Shown here: positions 6,702 to 15,783 of the stretch, in pieces
Numbering within the stretch: position 1 is the first letter of the stretch
Layout: each line of letters starts with the position of its first letter
Source of the DNA: JAVBNA01 sp031551875
GTDB lineage: Bacteria > Bacillota > Clostridia > Oscillospirales > Acutalibacteraceae
Direction: 5' to 3'
DNA length: 26,147 nucleotides
Assembly (NCBI GenBank): GCA_031551875.1
Contig: JAVBNA010000021.1
Location: 1-26,147, forward strand
Notes under the pieces: model-generated
The model's input: only the letters and a program-made list of their open reading frames with translations
The model's database searches: none
What the model was told of the DNA's origin: nothing
Made by a program: the position numbers and the translations under genes

Positions 6702-9700
6702 TTAGTCAAGGCACATTTGCATAATTAATACAGTATCTCCTACATTAACTTTGCCATCATTGTTCACATCGGCAGCCTTCAGCTGTCTGGGAGAGAAGTT
6801 GCGGCTGCCCGCGAGGTACTGCATCAGCATGATCGCGTCACCCGTATCCACGACGCCGTCGCCATTGATGTCGCCCTTGCCGAGCGGAATGCCATCAATC
6901 GCAATCTCAATGGTGGGGATCAGGATGTCAGTATTTCCCAGCGTCTCATCCACGCCGGAAGTTTTTACCTTCGGGAAACGCACGAGCGTGGTCACATCGT
7001 CAAGGAGGTCCGCCTTTACCTTAAAGAGGGCGTAACCGACAACCACATTGGTGCCCGTGATGCCCGCGCCGGCCGGCGCAACCCAGACAAAGCTCTTGGT
7101 GGCCTGATCAAACAGAAGCAAATGGCCCGTCTTCGGGGACATGGACTGGAATTCCAGCAGCTCGCTGTCATAGGTCATCTGTCCGGTGAGGCCCGAAAGC
7201 TTGGTGCACTCTTCCACGGTGATCGGCACCGCGACGATGTCGCCGGTCTTGACTTTAAGAACCTGTCTTGCTTTGACGGTGACCGTGCAGGTAGCCTTGA
7301 AGCCGCCCTCCACGGTGGTAGCTGTGACGGTGGCAGAGCCTGCGCCCATCGCAACCATCTTGCCGGTGGTGTCCACGGTGACAACATTTGAATCGCTCGA
7401 AGTCCAGGTGACCGCCTGGTCGGCCTCGGCCGGAATGTTCATGGAGGTCAGCTGAATCTCGTCTTCAATATGCATGACAGCCGACGTTTTGTCGATCACC
7501 ACGCCCTGAACCGACGGGATGTCGGGGGGCAGCAGCTCATTGAAGTTGTAACCCATGATGTTGACACGGCGGATCTGGAAAACGCCTTCCACAACAGTGG
7601 AGTAGGGGGTCGGGCTGACCATGTTGACACGCACGCGGTCGGAGATCACGGTGTCAAAGGTCAGGGTGCTAACGCCGTAGCTGGTATCCGCCAGGTTGAT
7701 CGAGAGGTTCGAAACGTTGACCCACTCTCCGCCGTTCCAGTACTGCACCGTCATCGAGGACGGGAGCGAGTAACGGGTCGAGCCGGTTGTGGTGATGGCA
7801 AACTCCATGTCAATCTCGCCGAACTGACGGGCCTTGTCCCAGAAGAATTCGACCGAGTCGCGCGCTCTGGACCAGTTGTACGCCGGCAGCACAACCGATG
7901 CGGCACGGGTACAGGCGTTGTTCCAGTAGTTGGAGGTCGAGCCGTTGAGCATGTTGTTGGGATACAGTGTTATGCCGCTTGTAAAGGTCGCCGTCGCCAT
8001 CGCGCCGTTGCGGATGGGATCAGAGGCTGCAAGGCTGGCAAAATCAAAGGTAACGTTGTTGTTGCCCAGCGCGGTGTTGAGGGCAACGTCGGTCTTTGTG
8101 CCGTCGGCCACGAGGACGTTGGCGATGGCTTTCATGCTAACGCCGTCCACGACGCCCTCCACCACAAACGCCTCCTCGGTGACAGCCACCACCTGTGCGG
8201 GCGCAATCGCGTTCCACACAACCGCTTTCTTCTCGGTGTAGAAGCCGGCGGCTGGGTCGGTGAAGTTGACGCTGACAAACTTGGGCAGGGTCGGAACGAT
8301 GCCCACCTGGGTCGCCACGTTGACGGGCTTGACATACACTGCGGTGGGATTCAGGGTGGCGGGGGAAGGCGCAGCGCCGGTTCCGTCAGCCGTGACCGCG
8401 ATGTTCTTGACCGCCGCGCGCATGCCGTCCGATTTAGCGGTCAGCTGCAGGGTTCCGATCTCTCCCTTGTTGGACTGGAGGATGACAAGCACTTTGCCCG
8501 AGTAGGCGGTGCGCTCGGAATGGGAGTTGCGTTCCACGTTGCCCCACTTGTAGAGCTCCGCGTTTTCCTGCTGGCCGTTGTCCACGCCGACGATTGCGCC
8601 GCCGGTGACATCAAATTTAATCAGGTTGTTCGCTTTGGGAACCACGTTGCCGTTCTTGTCGACCACGGTGCACTCTACATAGGTCAGGGCGCGTCCGTCG
8701 GCCTTGATGACTTCCTTGTTGGCCTTCATCTGAACGGTGTAGGCATCGCCCGCGGTAACCACTTTGTCGGTGGCGACCAGCTGGGTCTTCGTTGCGTCGG
8801 TGTAAGCCTTCGCCTCAAGGGTACCGGCGGCAAAGGGCACTTTCCAGGTCAGGTGCAGACGTCCGAACTTGGAGCCCGCAGCAATGGAGCTGTCGCCGCT
8901 TGCATTGACAACCGTCGCGTTGGTGCTGACATAACCGCCCGGATTGCCGGCGTTGTCGCCGGTGCTCGGCCAGGTTTTGTCGTCGGGGTTGAGCTCGGAG
9001 GTCTCATAGTATTCTTTGCCGTAACCGGTGGATTTAACGTCAAAGCTCTTGGTGCCGAGGGAAACGCCGTTGAGGAAAAGCTCTACCGTACGTACGTTGG
9101 AGTTGATCCAGACATCGACGTCCTCGCCCGGCTGCCAGTCGGTCCAGTTGCCCGGAACGATGTGAACCATCGGATCTTCCTGCTTGTCGGTCCACTGGCT
9201 TCTGAACAGATAGTAGGAATCCTTCGGGAAGCCGGCGGTGTCGATAGTGCCGAAGGAGGAAACGCCGACCGGGAACACACTATAAGGGGTGGGCTCTCCG
9301 ATGTAATCAAAGCCCGACCAGATGTACTGTCCGGTAAACGCCTTGTTGTCACGGTCCTTCTTCAGGCCGTATTCATTGGACATGGTCCAGCTTGCGAAGT
9401 CATTGTCATAGTTGGAGCCGCCGCGGCGTCCGGGGGTCTGGTTGATCGCGCTGTTCTTGATCGAAGCGTCCAGATACACGCCGCGCGACGAGGTCTGCGA
9501 CGAGGACTCGGACTCGAAGAAGAAGGTGCCCGCGAAACGATCCATCAGGGTGTTGATCGACGCGGCCGTGTTGTAGTTGAGGCCGTAGCCGTCTAGGTAC
9601 TGGTTGACCCAGCCCCAGTTCGAGCTGAAGCCGGGGGCGCTTCTCTGCTGGTCGCCGCCCATGGCGACGCTGCGGGTGCTGTCAAGCGCCTTGACGTCTT

Positions 9701-11393
9701 CGCCCAGGCGAACCGCTTCGGTGAATTCAGTGATGTTGGTCGCGGTGATCGTCGTGCCGGTGACGCCGCTGGCGTCTCTGTACTTGGTGCCGTCATACCA
9801 CGACGGGCGGGTGCCCATGCCGCGGATTTCGTTGCCGATCGACCACATGAGGACGGACGCCTCATTGATGTCGCGCATGACCATCTCACGGACGACCCAG
9901 TCGCTCCACAGGTACTGTGCGCCGTCATAGTTGACCGCCGGTACGGGATGCGTCGTGTAGCCGTTGGGCGCGAGGCCCGGCCAATTGGCCGGTACCGGTC
10001 TCAGGAAGAAGTTGCCGAAGTCATAGGTCGCCTTCGCACTGCCCCAGCCGTCGTAGGCCTCTTCCATGACGATGAAGCCGTTCTCGCTGCACACCTCAAT
10101 GACCTGTTTGGAGGGCGGGCAGTGAGAGGTGCGGTAGGAGTTGACACCCATGGTCTTCAGGATGCCGAACTGACGCTCGTAGGCGTCCTTGATGCTGACC
10201 GCGCCCAGGGCGCCGGAATCATGATGCAGGTCAACGCCGTTGATCTTGGTATACTTACCATTGATATACAGACCGCCCTTGGTCAGGTCGCTGCTGGAGA
10301 ACGAATCAAAATTGAACCAGCGGAAGCCGAATTTCGTGCTCACGCTGTCGACAATTTCATCTCCCTCGCCGCCATTTTTGGCGTAAATCAGCTCGGTCTG
10401 CACGGTGTAAAGATAGGGATCGCCCAGATTCCAGGGATACCAGAGGTTGACGCTTGGAATGCTGAGCGTATCGCTCGCCTCGGCGCGCGTGGTCGGGTTG
10501 ATGTCCTGTGAGCTGCTCTCCTGCACCTTTACAGGCTGGCCGTTTTTGTCAAACACGGTGGTTCTCAGGCGCATAACGCCGTTGGACGCGTCGGAATACA
10601 CGACCGCATCCACTTTCAGGTTGGCCGAGCCATCCTCCGTGTAAACAGCCTTCAGGTCGGGGGAGGTCAGCTTGACGCCCTGACGAACAAAGCGGACATA
10701 GTCGTTGACGATCAGGTGCACCGGACGGATAATGCCCGAGCCGGTATACCAGCGTCCCGAAGAGGCCATGTTCTGCACCTTGACCACCAGTACATTGGGC
10801 TGGGTTTCGCCGTAGGTCACCAGATCGGTGACGTCAAAGGCAAATCCGGTGTAGCCGCTCGGATAGTTGCCGACCAGCTGGCCGTTCAAATAGACGTTGG
10901 AATTCTGATACACACCCTCGAAATCAAGGGTGATTCGCTTTTTGCCCTGCATGGATTCAGGCAGGACAAAACTCTTGCGATACCAGCCGAGGCCGCCCTG
11001 CATATAGCCCTGGGCGCTGCCGGCGCTGCCCGACGCAAGCTTCGGGCCTTCGATCGAGAAGTCGTGGGGAACCGTCAGGGTTCTCCAGCTGCTGTCGTCA
11101 TAGTCATTTCTGATGATGTCATCGGTGGCAAGTCCCGCCACATCGGCACAGCCATAGGTGGCAAAATTTGAGCCGTTGTTGGAGCCGGAAGCCACACTGG
11201 GGGTGCGGGTGGCCAGCATAAACTGCCAGCCTTCATTAAAGTCAACGTCGCGCGAACCGTTGTCCAGCACGACCTGTGCGCTGGTTGCCGCTTTCGCCGT
11301 CACGCCGCTGAACAGCGTGCTCGAAAGCATCGTGGTGAGAAGTACCGCAATGGCAAGCACCATGCTGATTGCCGATTTTGTGCGTCCTTTCAT
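6702..11393 (-). CDS. Multimodular secreted GH2 beta-galactosidase-type enzyme with cohesin and dockerin
   Basis: The 1563-residue exported enzyme has a signal peptide at 1-35. GH2 domains follow: sugar-binding (about 47-230), Ig-like (about 233-355) and TIM barrel (about 356-700). The likely acid/base is E522 in WSIGNEIRG. By comparison with the SETTSxxxxRG pattern of related enzymes, the likely nucleophile is E629 in SESSSQTSSRG. GFDYIGEPTPY (694-704) is typical of GH2 beta-galactosidases. Then come a DUF4982-like domain (about 740-785), Ig-like domains (about 885-1000 and 1018-1097), a discoidin/F5-8C-like domain (about 1110-1290), Big2 (about 1295-1374), a cohesin-type domain (about 1378-1500) and a type I dockerin (1505-1563) with two DxNxDG calcium loops. 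I choose the ATG at 11393 because GGGAGG precedes it by about 7 bases; an in-frame ATG at 11435 lacks a site. Beta-galactoside hydrolysis is likely; the natural glycan is unknown. Confidence 0.9.
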   Translation of the reverse strand: MKGRTKSAISMVLAIAVLLTTMLSSTLFSGVTAKAATSAQVVLDNGSRDVDFNEGWQFMLATRTPSVASGSNNGSNFATYGCADVAGLATDDIIRNDYDDSSWRTLTVPHDFSIEGPKLASGSAGSAQGYMQGGLGWYRKSFVLPESMQGKKRITLDFEGVYQNSNVYLNGQLVGNYPSGYTGFAFDVTDLVTYGETQPNVLVVKVQNMASSGRWYTGSGIIRPVHLIVNDYVRFVRQGVKLTSPDLKAVYTEDGSANLKVDAVVYSDASNGVMRLRTTVFDKNGQPVKVQESSSQDINPTTRAEASDTLSIPSVNLWYPWNLGDPYLYTVQTELIYAKNGGEGDEIVDSVSTKFGFRWFNFDSFSSSDLTKGGLYINGKYTKINGVDLHHDSGALGAVSIKDAYERQFGILKTMGVNSYRTSHCPPSKQVIEVCSENGFIVMEEAYDGWGSAKATYDFGNFFLRPVPANWPGLAPNGYTTHPVPAVNYDGAQYLWSDWVVREMVMRDINEASVLMWSIGNEIRGMGTRPSWYDGTKYRDASGVTGTTITATNITEFTEAVRLGEDVKALDSTRSVAMGGDQQRSAPGFSSNWGWVNQYLDGYGLNYNTAASINTLMDRFAGTFFFESESSSQTSSRGVYLDASIKNSAINQTPGRRGGSNYDNDFASWTMSNEYGLKKDRDNKAFTGQYIWSGFDYIGEPTPYSVFPVGVSSFGTIDTAGFPKDSYYLFRSQWTDKQEDPMVHIVPGNWTDWQPGEDVDVWINSNVRTVELFLNGVSLGTKSFDVKSTGYGKEYYETSELNPDDKTWPSTGDNAGNPGGYVSTNATVVNASGDSSIAAGSKFGRLHLTWKVPFAAGTLEAKAYTDATKTQLVATDKVVTAGDAYTVQMKANKEVIKADGRALTYVECTVVDKNGNVVPKANNLIKFDVTGGAIVGVDNGQQENAELYKWGNVERNSHSERTAYSGKVLVILQSNKGEIGTLQLTAKSDGMRAAVKNIAVTADGTGAAPSPATLNPTAVYVKPVNVATQVGIVPTLPKFVSVNFTDPAAGFYTEKKAVVWNAIAPAQVVAVTEEAFVVEGVVDGVSMKAIANVLVADGTKTDVALNTALGNNNVTFDFASLAASDPIRNGAMATATFTSGITLYPNNMLNGSTSNYWNNACTRAASVVLPAYNWSRARDSVEFFWDKARQFGEIDMEFAITTTGSTRYSLPSSMTVQYWNGGEWVNVSNLSINLADTSYGVSTLTFDTVISDRVRVNMVSPTPYSTVVEGVFQIRRVNIMGYNFNELLPPDIPSVQGVVIDKTSAVMHIEDEIQLTSMNIPAEADQAVTWTSSDSNVVTVDTTGKMVAMGAGSATVTATTVEGGFKATCTVTVKARQVLKVKTGDIVAVPITVEECTKLSGLTGQMTYDSELLEFQSMSPKTGHLLLFDQATKSFVWVAPAGAGITGTNVVVGYALFKVKADLLDDVTTLVRFPKVKTSGVDETLGNTDILIPTIEIAIDGIPLGKGDINGDGVVDTGDAIMLMQYLAGSRNFSPRQLKAADVNNDGKVNVGDTVLIMQMCLD

Positions 11394-11605
11394 GTAAAAG
11401 CCTCCCTTTTTTCTCATATGCCTTTTTGTGCACATACTACTATTCGCTTCCGCCCTTAACCGGAAGCCTCCTCTTTACGCTTCTGCCCTCCTTTCTCTTT
11501 AAAGATTATCTCCATGGAGGCAACCGCCTCCAAATAAGAACAGACTGAAACGTTTTATGTCAGGCCATGCCTTGATCCAAAAAACGATATGCTGCCCCTT
11601 CTCTC
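11394..11605 (-). promoter_or_regulatory. Long leader of the GH2 gene with two small hairpins
   Basis: From the predicted promoter to the start codon there are about 200 untranslated bases without a convincing gene. They hold two short stem-loops: TGGAGGC-AACC-GCCTCCA (11515-11532) and GCTTCCG/CGGAAGC (11446-11467). They also hold a LacI-type operator core, and extra AGGAGG-like stretches not followed by a start codon. No known riboswitch was recognised. Confidence 0.45.
11546..11558. promoter_or_regulatory. Candidate LacI-family operator core
   Basis: TGAAACGTTTTAT contains the palindrome AAACGTTT with the central CG typical of LacI/GalR/PurR operators. It lies in the leader, downstream of the predicted GH2 promoter, where a bound repressor would block elongation. 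A LacI-family regulator is encoded at 24247-25317, but a link is only a guess. Confidence 0.35.
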
Positions 11606-11633
11606 AGAATATGTAAAAATAGTTCAGCGTCAA
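11606..11633 (-). promoter_or_regulatory. Candidate promoter of the GH2-cohesin cluster
   Basis: On the minus strand TTGACG (11628-11633), a 16-bp spacer and TATTCT (11606-11611) form a plausible SigA-type promoter. The remainder of the gap to the next gene (11634-11783) is AT-rich, and I see nothing else in it. Confidence 0.45.
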
Positions 11634-11783
11634 GTCTCACAGCACAAAGTACAAATTTTTCACTGTTTCACGCGCTTACATTTCCAGTATAGCAAGTATC
11701 CACAAAATTGAAAGGCACGATTATCTCATAAGTATCGCTTTTTTTCTCATTTTCCTGTAAATAATTTTCGCTCACACCACAAA

Positions 11784-11814
11784 AAAGCGCCTCTGCCCTG
11801 TGCAGAGGCGCTTT
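11784..11814 (-). terminator. Terminator of the FAD oxidoreductase gene
   Basis: A perfect 13-bp stem (AAAGCGCCTCTGC / GCAGAGGCGCTTT) with a 5-base loop ends in T residues on the minus strand, 16 bp past the stop codon. Confidence 0.9.
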
Positions 11815-11830
11815 CGAAGTGCATCCGGCG

Positions 11831-13051
11831 CTACCGGGCCAGAAAAATCGCGTGATCGGGATTGGGCTTTTCCAAAATCATTTCGGCCGTCAGCTTGGCG
11901 GCGATGGGCGACCAGGCAAGCCCGCACGCCCCGCCGCACACCGTAAAAATGCAGCCGGGGTGATCCCTGTGACGGCTGATGACCGGTAGCCCGTTCGCGG
12001 TCAGGGGATATTCCCCCTCAAAAAAATGTGCAGGCCGGGCGCGGATTCCGGGAAACATAGCGGAAATCTCCTGGGAAAGCTGGGTATACTTTTTCCCGTA
12101 GAACGCCTCGCCGGGGATGACGCCGGCGCGCTTGCCCCGCACGCCGGTCAGGCCGCTGCCCAGCCCCTGCGCAACAATGCGGTTGTCGGGCGTGACCGAA
12201 AAACTCAGCGTACCCGCAAAGTTCTGGATGACGCATTTTCCCGGCCAGCCGGAAAACACATCCGCCGGCTCGGTCGCCGCCGAGAAAAAGTGTTTCACCG
12301 TGCCGGCCGCCGGCAGCAGCCTGCGCGCCCCGGCGCCCATCGCGAGCACCGTGTTCCTGCACGACACCTGTTTGCCCGCCCCCGTGCGCAGCATCTGAAG
12401 ATCTTCGCCGCAGCTGATCTCCTCCACGGCGGTGTTTTCATAGACCCGCACCCCGGCCGCGGCCGCCCGTGCAAGCACGGCGTGGGTGAACCGGTAGGGA
12501 TCGACCGACACGCTCATGCGGCGGGACACAATCGCGGCGTCCATTTCAAAGGAAAAGAGCTCGCCCGCCTTGTCCCCCGGCAGGTACTCCACCGGAAAGC
12601 AGTTGTGCTTACGGAGCAGGTACTCCTGACGCAGCTTTTCGGTCTCCCCCTCCTGTGTGGTAAAAATCAGCGAATCGCTGCGCCGGCAGCCGCATTCGCT
12701 GTCCAGGTTGTGCACCAGGTTATCAATCATTTCGATGCCCTCGCGGCACAGGAAAAAGGCGCGCACCGCCCGCTCAATTCCGATTTTTTCCGCAAGCCGC
12801 GCCATTCCTCCGGGGATTTCGTAATGGGCCGTGCCGCTGGAGGCCGCCGTGCCGCTGAATCCGACCGGCCCGGCCGACAGCAGAATTGTGTCCAGCCCCT
12901 CCTCCTGCAGCCGCAGCGCGCACAACGCGCCCGTAACGCCGCCGCCCACAATGGCGACATCCGACTCGATGTCCTCGGTCAGCCACGGGTAGGCCGCCGG
13001 CACCGGGTTGATCTGTGTCCACAGCGCCCCTGTCTGTCTGGTTTCGATCAT
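11831..13051 (-). CDS. FAD-dependent oxidoreductase, DAO (glycine/D-amino-acid oxidase) superfamily
   Basis: The 406-residue cytoplasmic flavoprotein starts with a short lead of about 30 residues, then the dinucleotide-binding motif VAIVGGGVTGAL (32-43). Later segments have the DAO fold: SVDPYRFTHAVLARAAAAGV for the mid-protein FAD/substrate region and a C-terminal glycine-rich stretch (TVCGGACGLAWSP). Members oxidise amines or amino acids. Related firmicute proteins can carry a C-terminal Rieske domain, which is absent here. The substrate cannot be deduced. The start ATG at 13051 follows AAAGGGG, about 9 bases upstream on the minus strand. It stands alone with its own terminator and is divergent from the two-component genes across 294 bp. 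Confidence 0.82.
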   Translation of the reverse strand: MIETRQTGALWTQINPVPAAYPWLTEDIESDVAIVGGGVTGALCALRLQEEGLDTILLSAGPVGFSGTAASSGTAHYEIPGGMARLAEKIGIERAVRAFFLCREGIEMIDNLVHNLDSECGCRRSDSLIFTTQEGETEKLRQEYLLRKHNCFPVEYLPGDKAGELFSFEMDAAIVSRRMSVSVDPYRFTHAVLARAAAAGVRVYENTAVEEISCGEDLQMLRTGAGKQVSCRNTVLAMGAGARRLLPAAGTVKHFFSAATEPADVFSGWPGKCVIQNFAGTLSFSVTPDNRIVAQGLGSGLTGVRGKRAGVIPGEAFYGKKYTQLSQEISAMFPGIRARPAHFFEGEYPLTANGLPVISRHRDHPGCIFTVCGGACGLAWSPIAAKLTAEMILEKPNPDHAIFLAR

Positions 13052-13345
13052 GATGCATGTCCCCTTTCCAGCGCTTTTTCGCCCTCCTTGCAGACGTTCT
13101 CAGCGGGTGTCTGCCATCAGATGACCGTTTGAAATTTGAGCGAATTTTATTTCGTGCAGACACCCTCTAGTTTGAGTCGATTTTCCGCCCTCTATTCATC
13201 CCCTAAGGGCGCGCCGTGTGTTTAAAAACTGTTCATCACTCTGCACGAAAAATGGGATATAATTGTGACAAATCAGGATTTATGATTTATTTACAAAATA
13301 ATCGAGATTCAAAAAGCTATTTGTAAAAATTGAGGAGGAAAACAT
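13052..13345. promoter_or_regulatory. Divergent control region with inverted repeats
   Basis: This 294-bp gap separates the oxidoreductase from the response regulator. It holds a TATAAT box (13258-13263) for the regulator, with a poor -35. GGGTGTCTGC (13105-13114) and its inverse (13156-13165) form one inverted repeat. TTTCGTGCAGA (13150-13160) and its inverse TCTGCACGAAA (13240-13250) form a second, whose right arm overlaps the spacer of the promoter. These could be operator sites for the response regulator. No gene or known RNA was seen. Confidence 0.45.
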
Positions 13346-14035
13346 ATGTCACTGGGACGTATATTAATTGTAGACGACGATCAGAACATCTGTGAGCTAT
13401 TGCGGCTGTATGTCGAAAAGGAAGGCTATGAGGTCAATATCGCCAACGACGGGCGGGACGCCCTGAGCAAATTCGGCGCGTTCAATCCGAATTTGGTGCT
13501 GCTCGACATCATGCTGCCCGTGCTGGACGGCTGGCAGGTCTGCCGCGAGATCCGGAAAACCTCCCAGTGCCCCGTCATCATGCTGACCGCCAAGGGCGAA
13601 GTCTTTGACAAGATTCTGGGGCTGGAGCTGGGCGCTGACGATTATGTGGTCAAGCCCTTTGAAGCTAAAGAGGTCATCGCCCGCATCAAGGCAGTGCTGC
13701 GCCGGTCGGGCGGCGAGGCGGAAAAAGAGATCCGAGAGGTGCATTTCGACAAGCTGTCCATCAACCTTACGAACTATGAGCTGCGCGTCAACGGCGAGCA
13801 GGTTGACACCCCCCCTAAGGAGATGGAGCTGATTTTCCATCTGGCAAGCAACCCCAACCGCGTCTACACCCGCGACCAGCTGCTTGACGAGGTGTGGGGC
13901 TTTGATTACTACGGCGACAGCCGCACCGTGGACGTCCACGTCAAGCGCCTGCGCGAAAAGCTGGAGGGCGTGTCGGACAAATGGGCCCTCAAGACGGTCT
14001 GGGGCGTCGGCTATAAGTTTGAATCGAAGGAGTAA
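13346..14035 (+). CDS. OmpR/PhoB-family response regulator
   Basis: The 229-residue protein has a receiver domain (1-120) and an OmpR-type winged-helix DNA-binding domain (about 130-227). Receiver residues are all present: the acidic pocket D10-D12, phospho-acceptor D54 in VLLDIMLP, and K103 in VVKPF. The output domain shows the usual RTVDVHVKRLREKL recognition-helix segment and WGVGYKF end. It should be phosphorylated by the adjacent histidine kinase and bind direct-repeat or inverted sites, possibly those in its own upstream region. The start follows GAGGAGG at about 13332-13338 with good spacing. The kinase gene starts 2 bp after this stop codon, so the two are co-transcribed. Confidence 0.95.
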   Translation: MSLGRILIVDDDQNICELLRLYVEKEGYEVNIANDGRDALSKFGAFNPNLVLLDIMLPVLDGWQVCREIRKTSQCPVIMLTAKGEVFDKILGLELGADDYVVKPFEAKEVIARIKAVLRRSGGEAEKEIREVHFDKLSINLTNYELRVNGEQVDTPPKEMELIFHLASNPNRVYTRDQLLDEVWGFDYYGDSRTVDVHVKRLREKLEGVSDKWALKTVWGVGYKFESKE

Positions 14036-14037
14036 GT

Positions 14038-15621
14038 ATGCCGGACGTATCAATGGACAGGCTTAAAAAAACCATATTATATCGGTATTTGTCTGTTACC
14101 ACCGCCGTCATTTTCAGCTGTTTTGCGATTCTGGGCACCTTTTTGCTGGTGTACGTTTCCGATTTCTGGGAGAAGGACAAAAAACAGGTGATGATGCAAA
14201 GCGCGACGGCGGCTTCGGCTTATATTGCTGTGCTCGCAAGTGTCAATGAAAACTCCGGGACGGTGAACCTTGACCCCCAGGGCTACCTGCTGGGAACCAT
14301 GCAGACCTTCAAGGCGTTCAATGGTTCTGACTTTTTTATCACCGACCCGCTGGGCAATATCATCACCTCCTCCTGTGCGTTTGCGCAGGCGAATGCCGAT
14401 ACGCCCAAAGTGCCCGACGAGATCCTCGTCGCCGTGTTCGAGCAGGAGCAGTTCAGTGGTTCGGGTACGCTGGACGGCCTCTTTTCTACCCAGCAATACT
14501 TTGTGGCCATTCCGGTCACCTATACCTCGGCCAGTGGTGACACCGCCATACTTGGCGTGCTCTTCACCGCCACCGACGCGGAGAACCTTGGACAATTCCG
14601 GCAGCGCTTCATCCAGATTTTTTTGATCGCGGCCATTCTGGGCTCGCTGGTCTCCTTCTGTGCGATCTGGATGCTGACCTACCGTATGGTACAGCCGCTG
14701 CGCGAGATGTCGGCCGCCGCGCGCCGGTACGGCAACGGTGACTTTTCCCGCCGCATCCCCGTGCGCAGCGAGGACGAAATCGGCCAGCTTGCTGTGGCGC
14801 TCAACAACATGGCAAGCTCGCTCTCGGTCGCCGAAAACATGCGGCGGAGCTTCATTGCCAACGTGTCCCACGAGCTCAAGACGCCCATGACCACCATCGC
14901 CGGCTTCATTGACGGCATCCTCGACGGCACCATCCCCGCCGACAAGCGCTCAAACTACCTGCACATCGTGTCGGACGAGGTCAAGCGGCTGTCGCGGCTG
15001 GTGCGCTCCATGCTTGATCTGACCCGCATTGATTCGGGTGAAATGACGCTGTCCCGCTCGGATTTTGAGCTGTCGGCCATCCTGCTCAACACCGCGCTGC
15101 TGTTTGAGCAGAAAATTGACGAGAAATCGCTTGACATCCAGGGGCTAGATCTGCTCACGCCGGTCTACGTCAACGGCGACCACGACCTGATCCATCAGGT
15201 TGTGTACAACCTGATGGAAAACGCCGCCAAGTTCACCCCCATCGGCGGCTTCATCCGTTTCCAGTGCGCCGAAAAGGACAGCCGCGCCTATGTCGCGATC
15301 TCGAACAGCTGTGAGGGGCTTGCCCCGGAGGAACTTCCGCTGATTTTTGACCGCTTCTACAAGACCGACCATTCCCGCAGCCAGGACAAAAACGGCATCG
15401 GGCTGGGGCTGTATCTCGCCAAAACCATCGTCCGTCTGCACGGCGGGGAAATTTCGGCCAAGGTGACCAGCCAGAGCGAGGTCACTTTCACCTTCTGGCT
15501 GCCCAAAGCCAGGGAATTCCGCGCCAAGGAACGAGCCAAGCGCCAGCGCGCCGACACCGAGAAGAACGGCGGCGAAAAGGGCGCGCCGGAGATCGAAACC
15601 CCCGACAAGAATTCACCTTGA
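14038..15621 (+). CDS. Membrane sensor histidine kinase
   Basis: The 527-residue kinase has TM1 (about 18-40), an extracytoplasmic sensor of about 145 residues, TM2 (about 190-214), HAMP (about 214-266), HisKA with H278 in the SHELKTPMTT box, and an HATPase domain (about 375-490). The N box is NLMENAAKF (N395) and the G box is NGIGLGLYLAK. A charged 37-residue tail rich in K, R and E follows. All catalytic parts are present. The start at 14038 has GAAGGAG five bases upstream; the later ATG at 14053 is less well placed. It is tightly coupled to the response regulator. An HtrA protease follows 220 bp downstream, so an envelope or secretion-stress role like CssS is plausible, but the sensor domain was not recognised. 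Confidence 0.94.
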   Translation: MPDVSMDRLKKTILYRYLSVTTAVIFSCFAILGTFLLVYVSDFWEKDKKQVMMQSATAASAYIAVLASVNENSGTVNLDPQGYLLGTMQTFKAFNGSDFFITDPLGNIITSSCAFAQANADTPKVPDEILVAVFEQEQFSGSGTLDGLFSTQQYFVAIPVTYTSASGDTAILGVLFTATDAENLGQFRQRFIQIFLIAAILGSLVSFCAIWMLTYRMVQPLREMSAAARRYGNGDFSRRIPVRSEDEIGQLAVALNNMASSLSVAENMRRSFIANVSHELKTPMTTIAGFIDGILDGTIPADKRSNYLHIVSDEVKRLSRLVRSMLDLTRIDSGEMTLSRSDFELSAILLNTALLFEQKIDEKSLDIQGLDLLTPVYVNGDHDLIHQVVYNLMENAAKFTPIGGFIRFQCAEKDSRAYVAISNSCEGLAPEELPLIFDRFYKTDHSRSQDKNGIGLGLYLAKTIVRLHGGEISAKVTSQSEVTFTFWLPKAREFRAKERAKRQRADTEKNGGEKGAPEIETPDKNSP

Positions 15622-15754
15622 TAAACACTGTCTGTGGCTGCGCTTTTCGGAGCGATCTCATTTTCCCCCTTCCAGAATGTGACGGTGGAAATATGCGACG
15701 CGCTGTGCTATACTGAAAGTCGCTCGGTTTTGAGGTGTTTAAATCGCCGTCAGA

Positions 15755-15783
15755 TTGTAATTTTTGGGATTTAATGGTATAAT
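15755..15783 (+). promoter_or_regulatory. Promoter of the HtrA gene
   Basis: TTGTAA (15755-15760), a 17-bp spacer and TATAAT (15778-15783). A second -10-like TATACT occurs at 15709-15714 with a poor -35. The strong promoter places the transcript start near 15790, which argues against the ATG at 15792 as start codon. Confidence 0.75.

Noticed and set aside
7470..9596. A 708-codon open frame on the plus strand
   Set aside because: It is antisense to the GH2 gene, has no ribosome site, is compositionally odd (rich in V, G, R, H, D), and the opposite strand has clear GH2 motifs. It is a by-product of GC-rich codon use.
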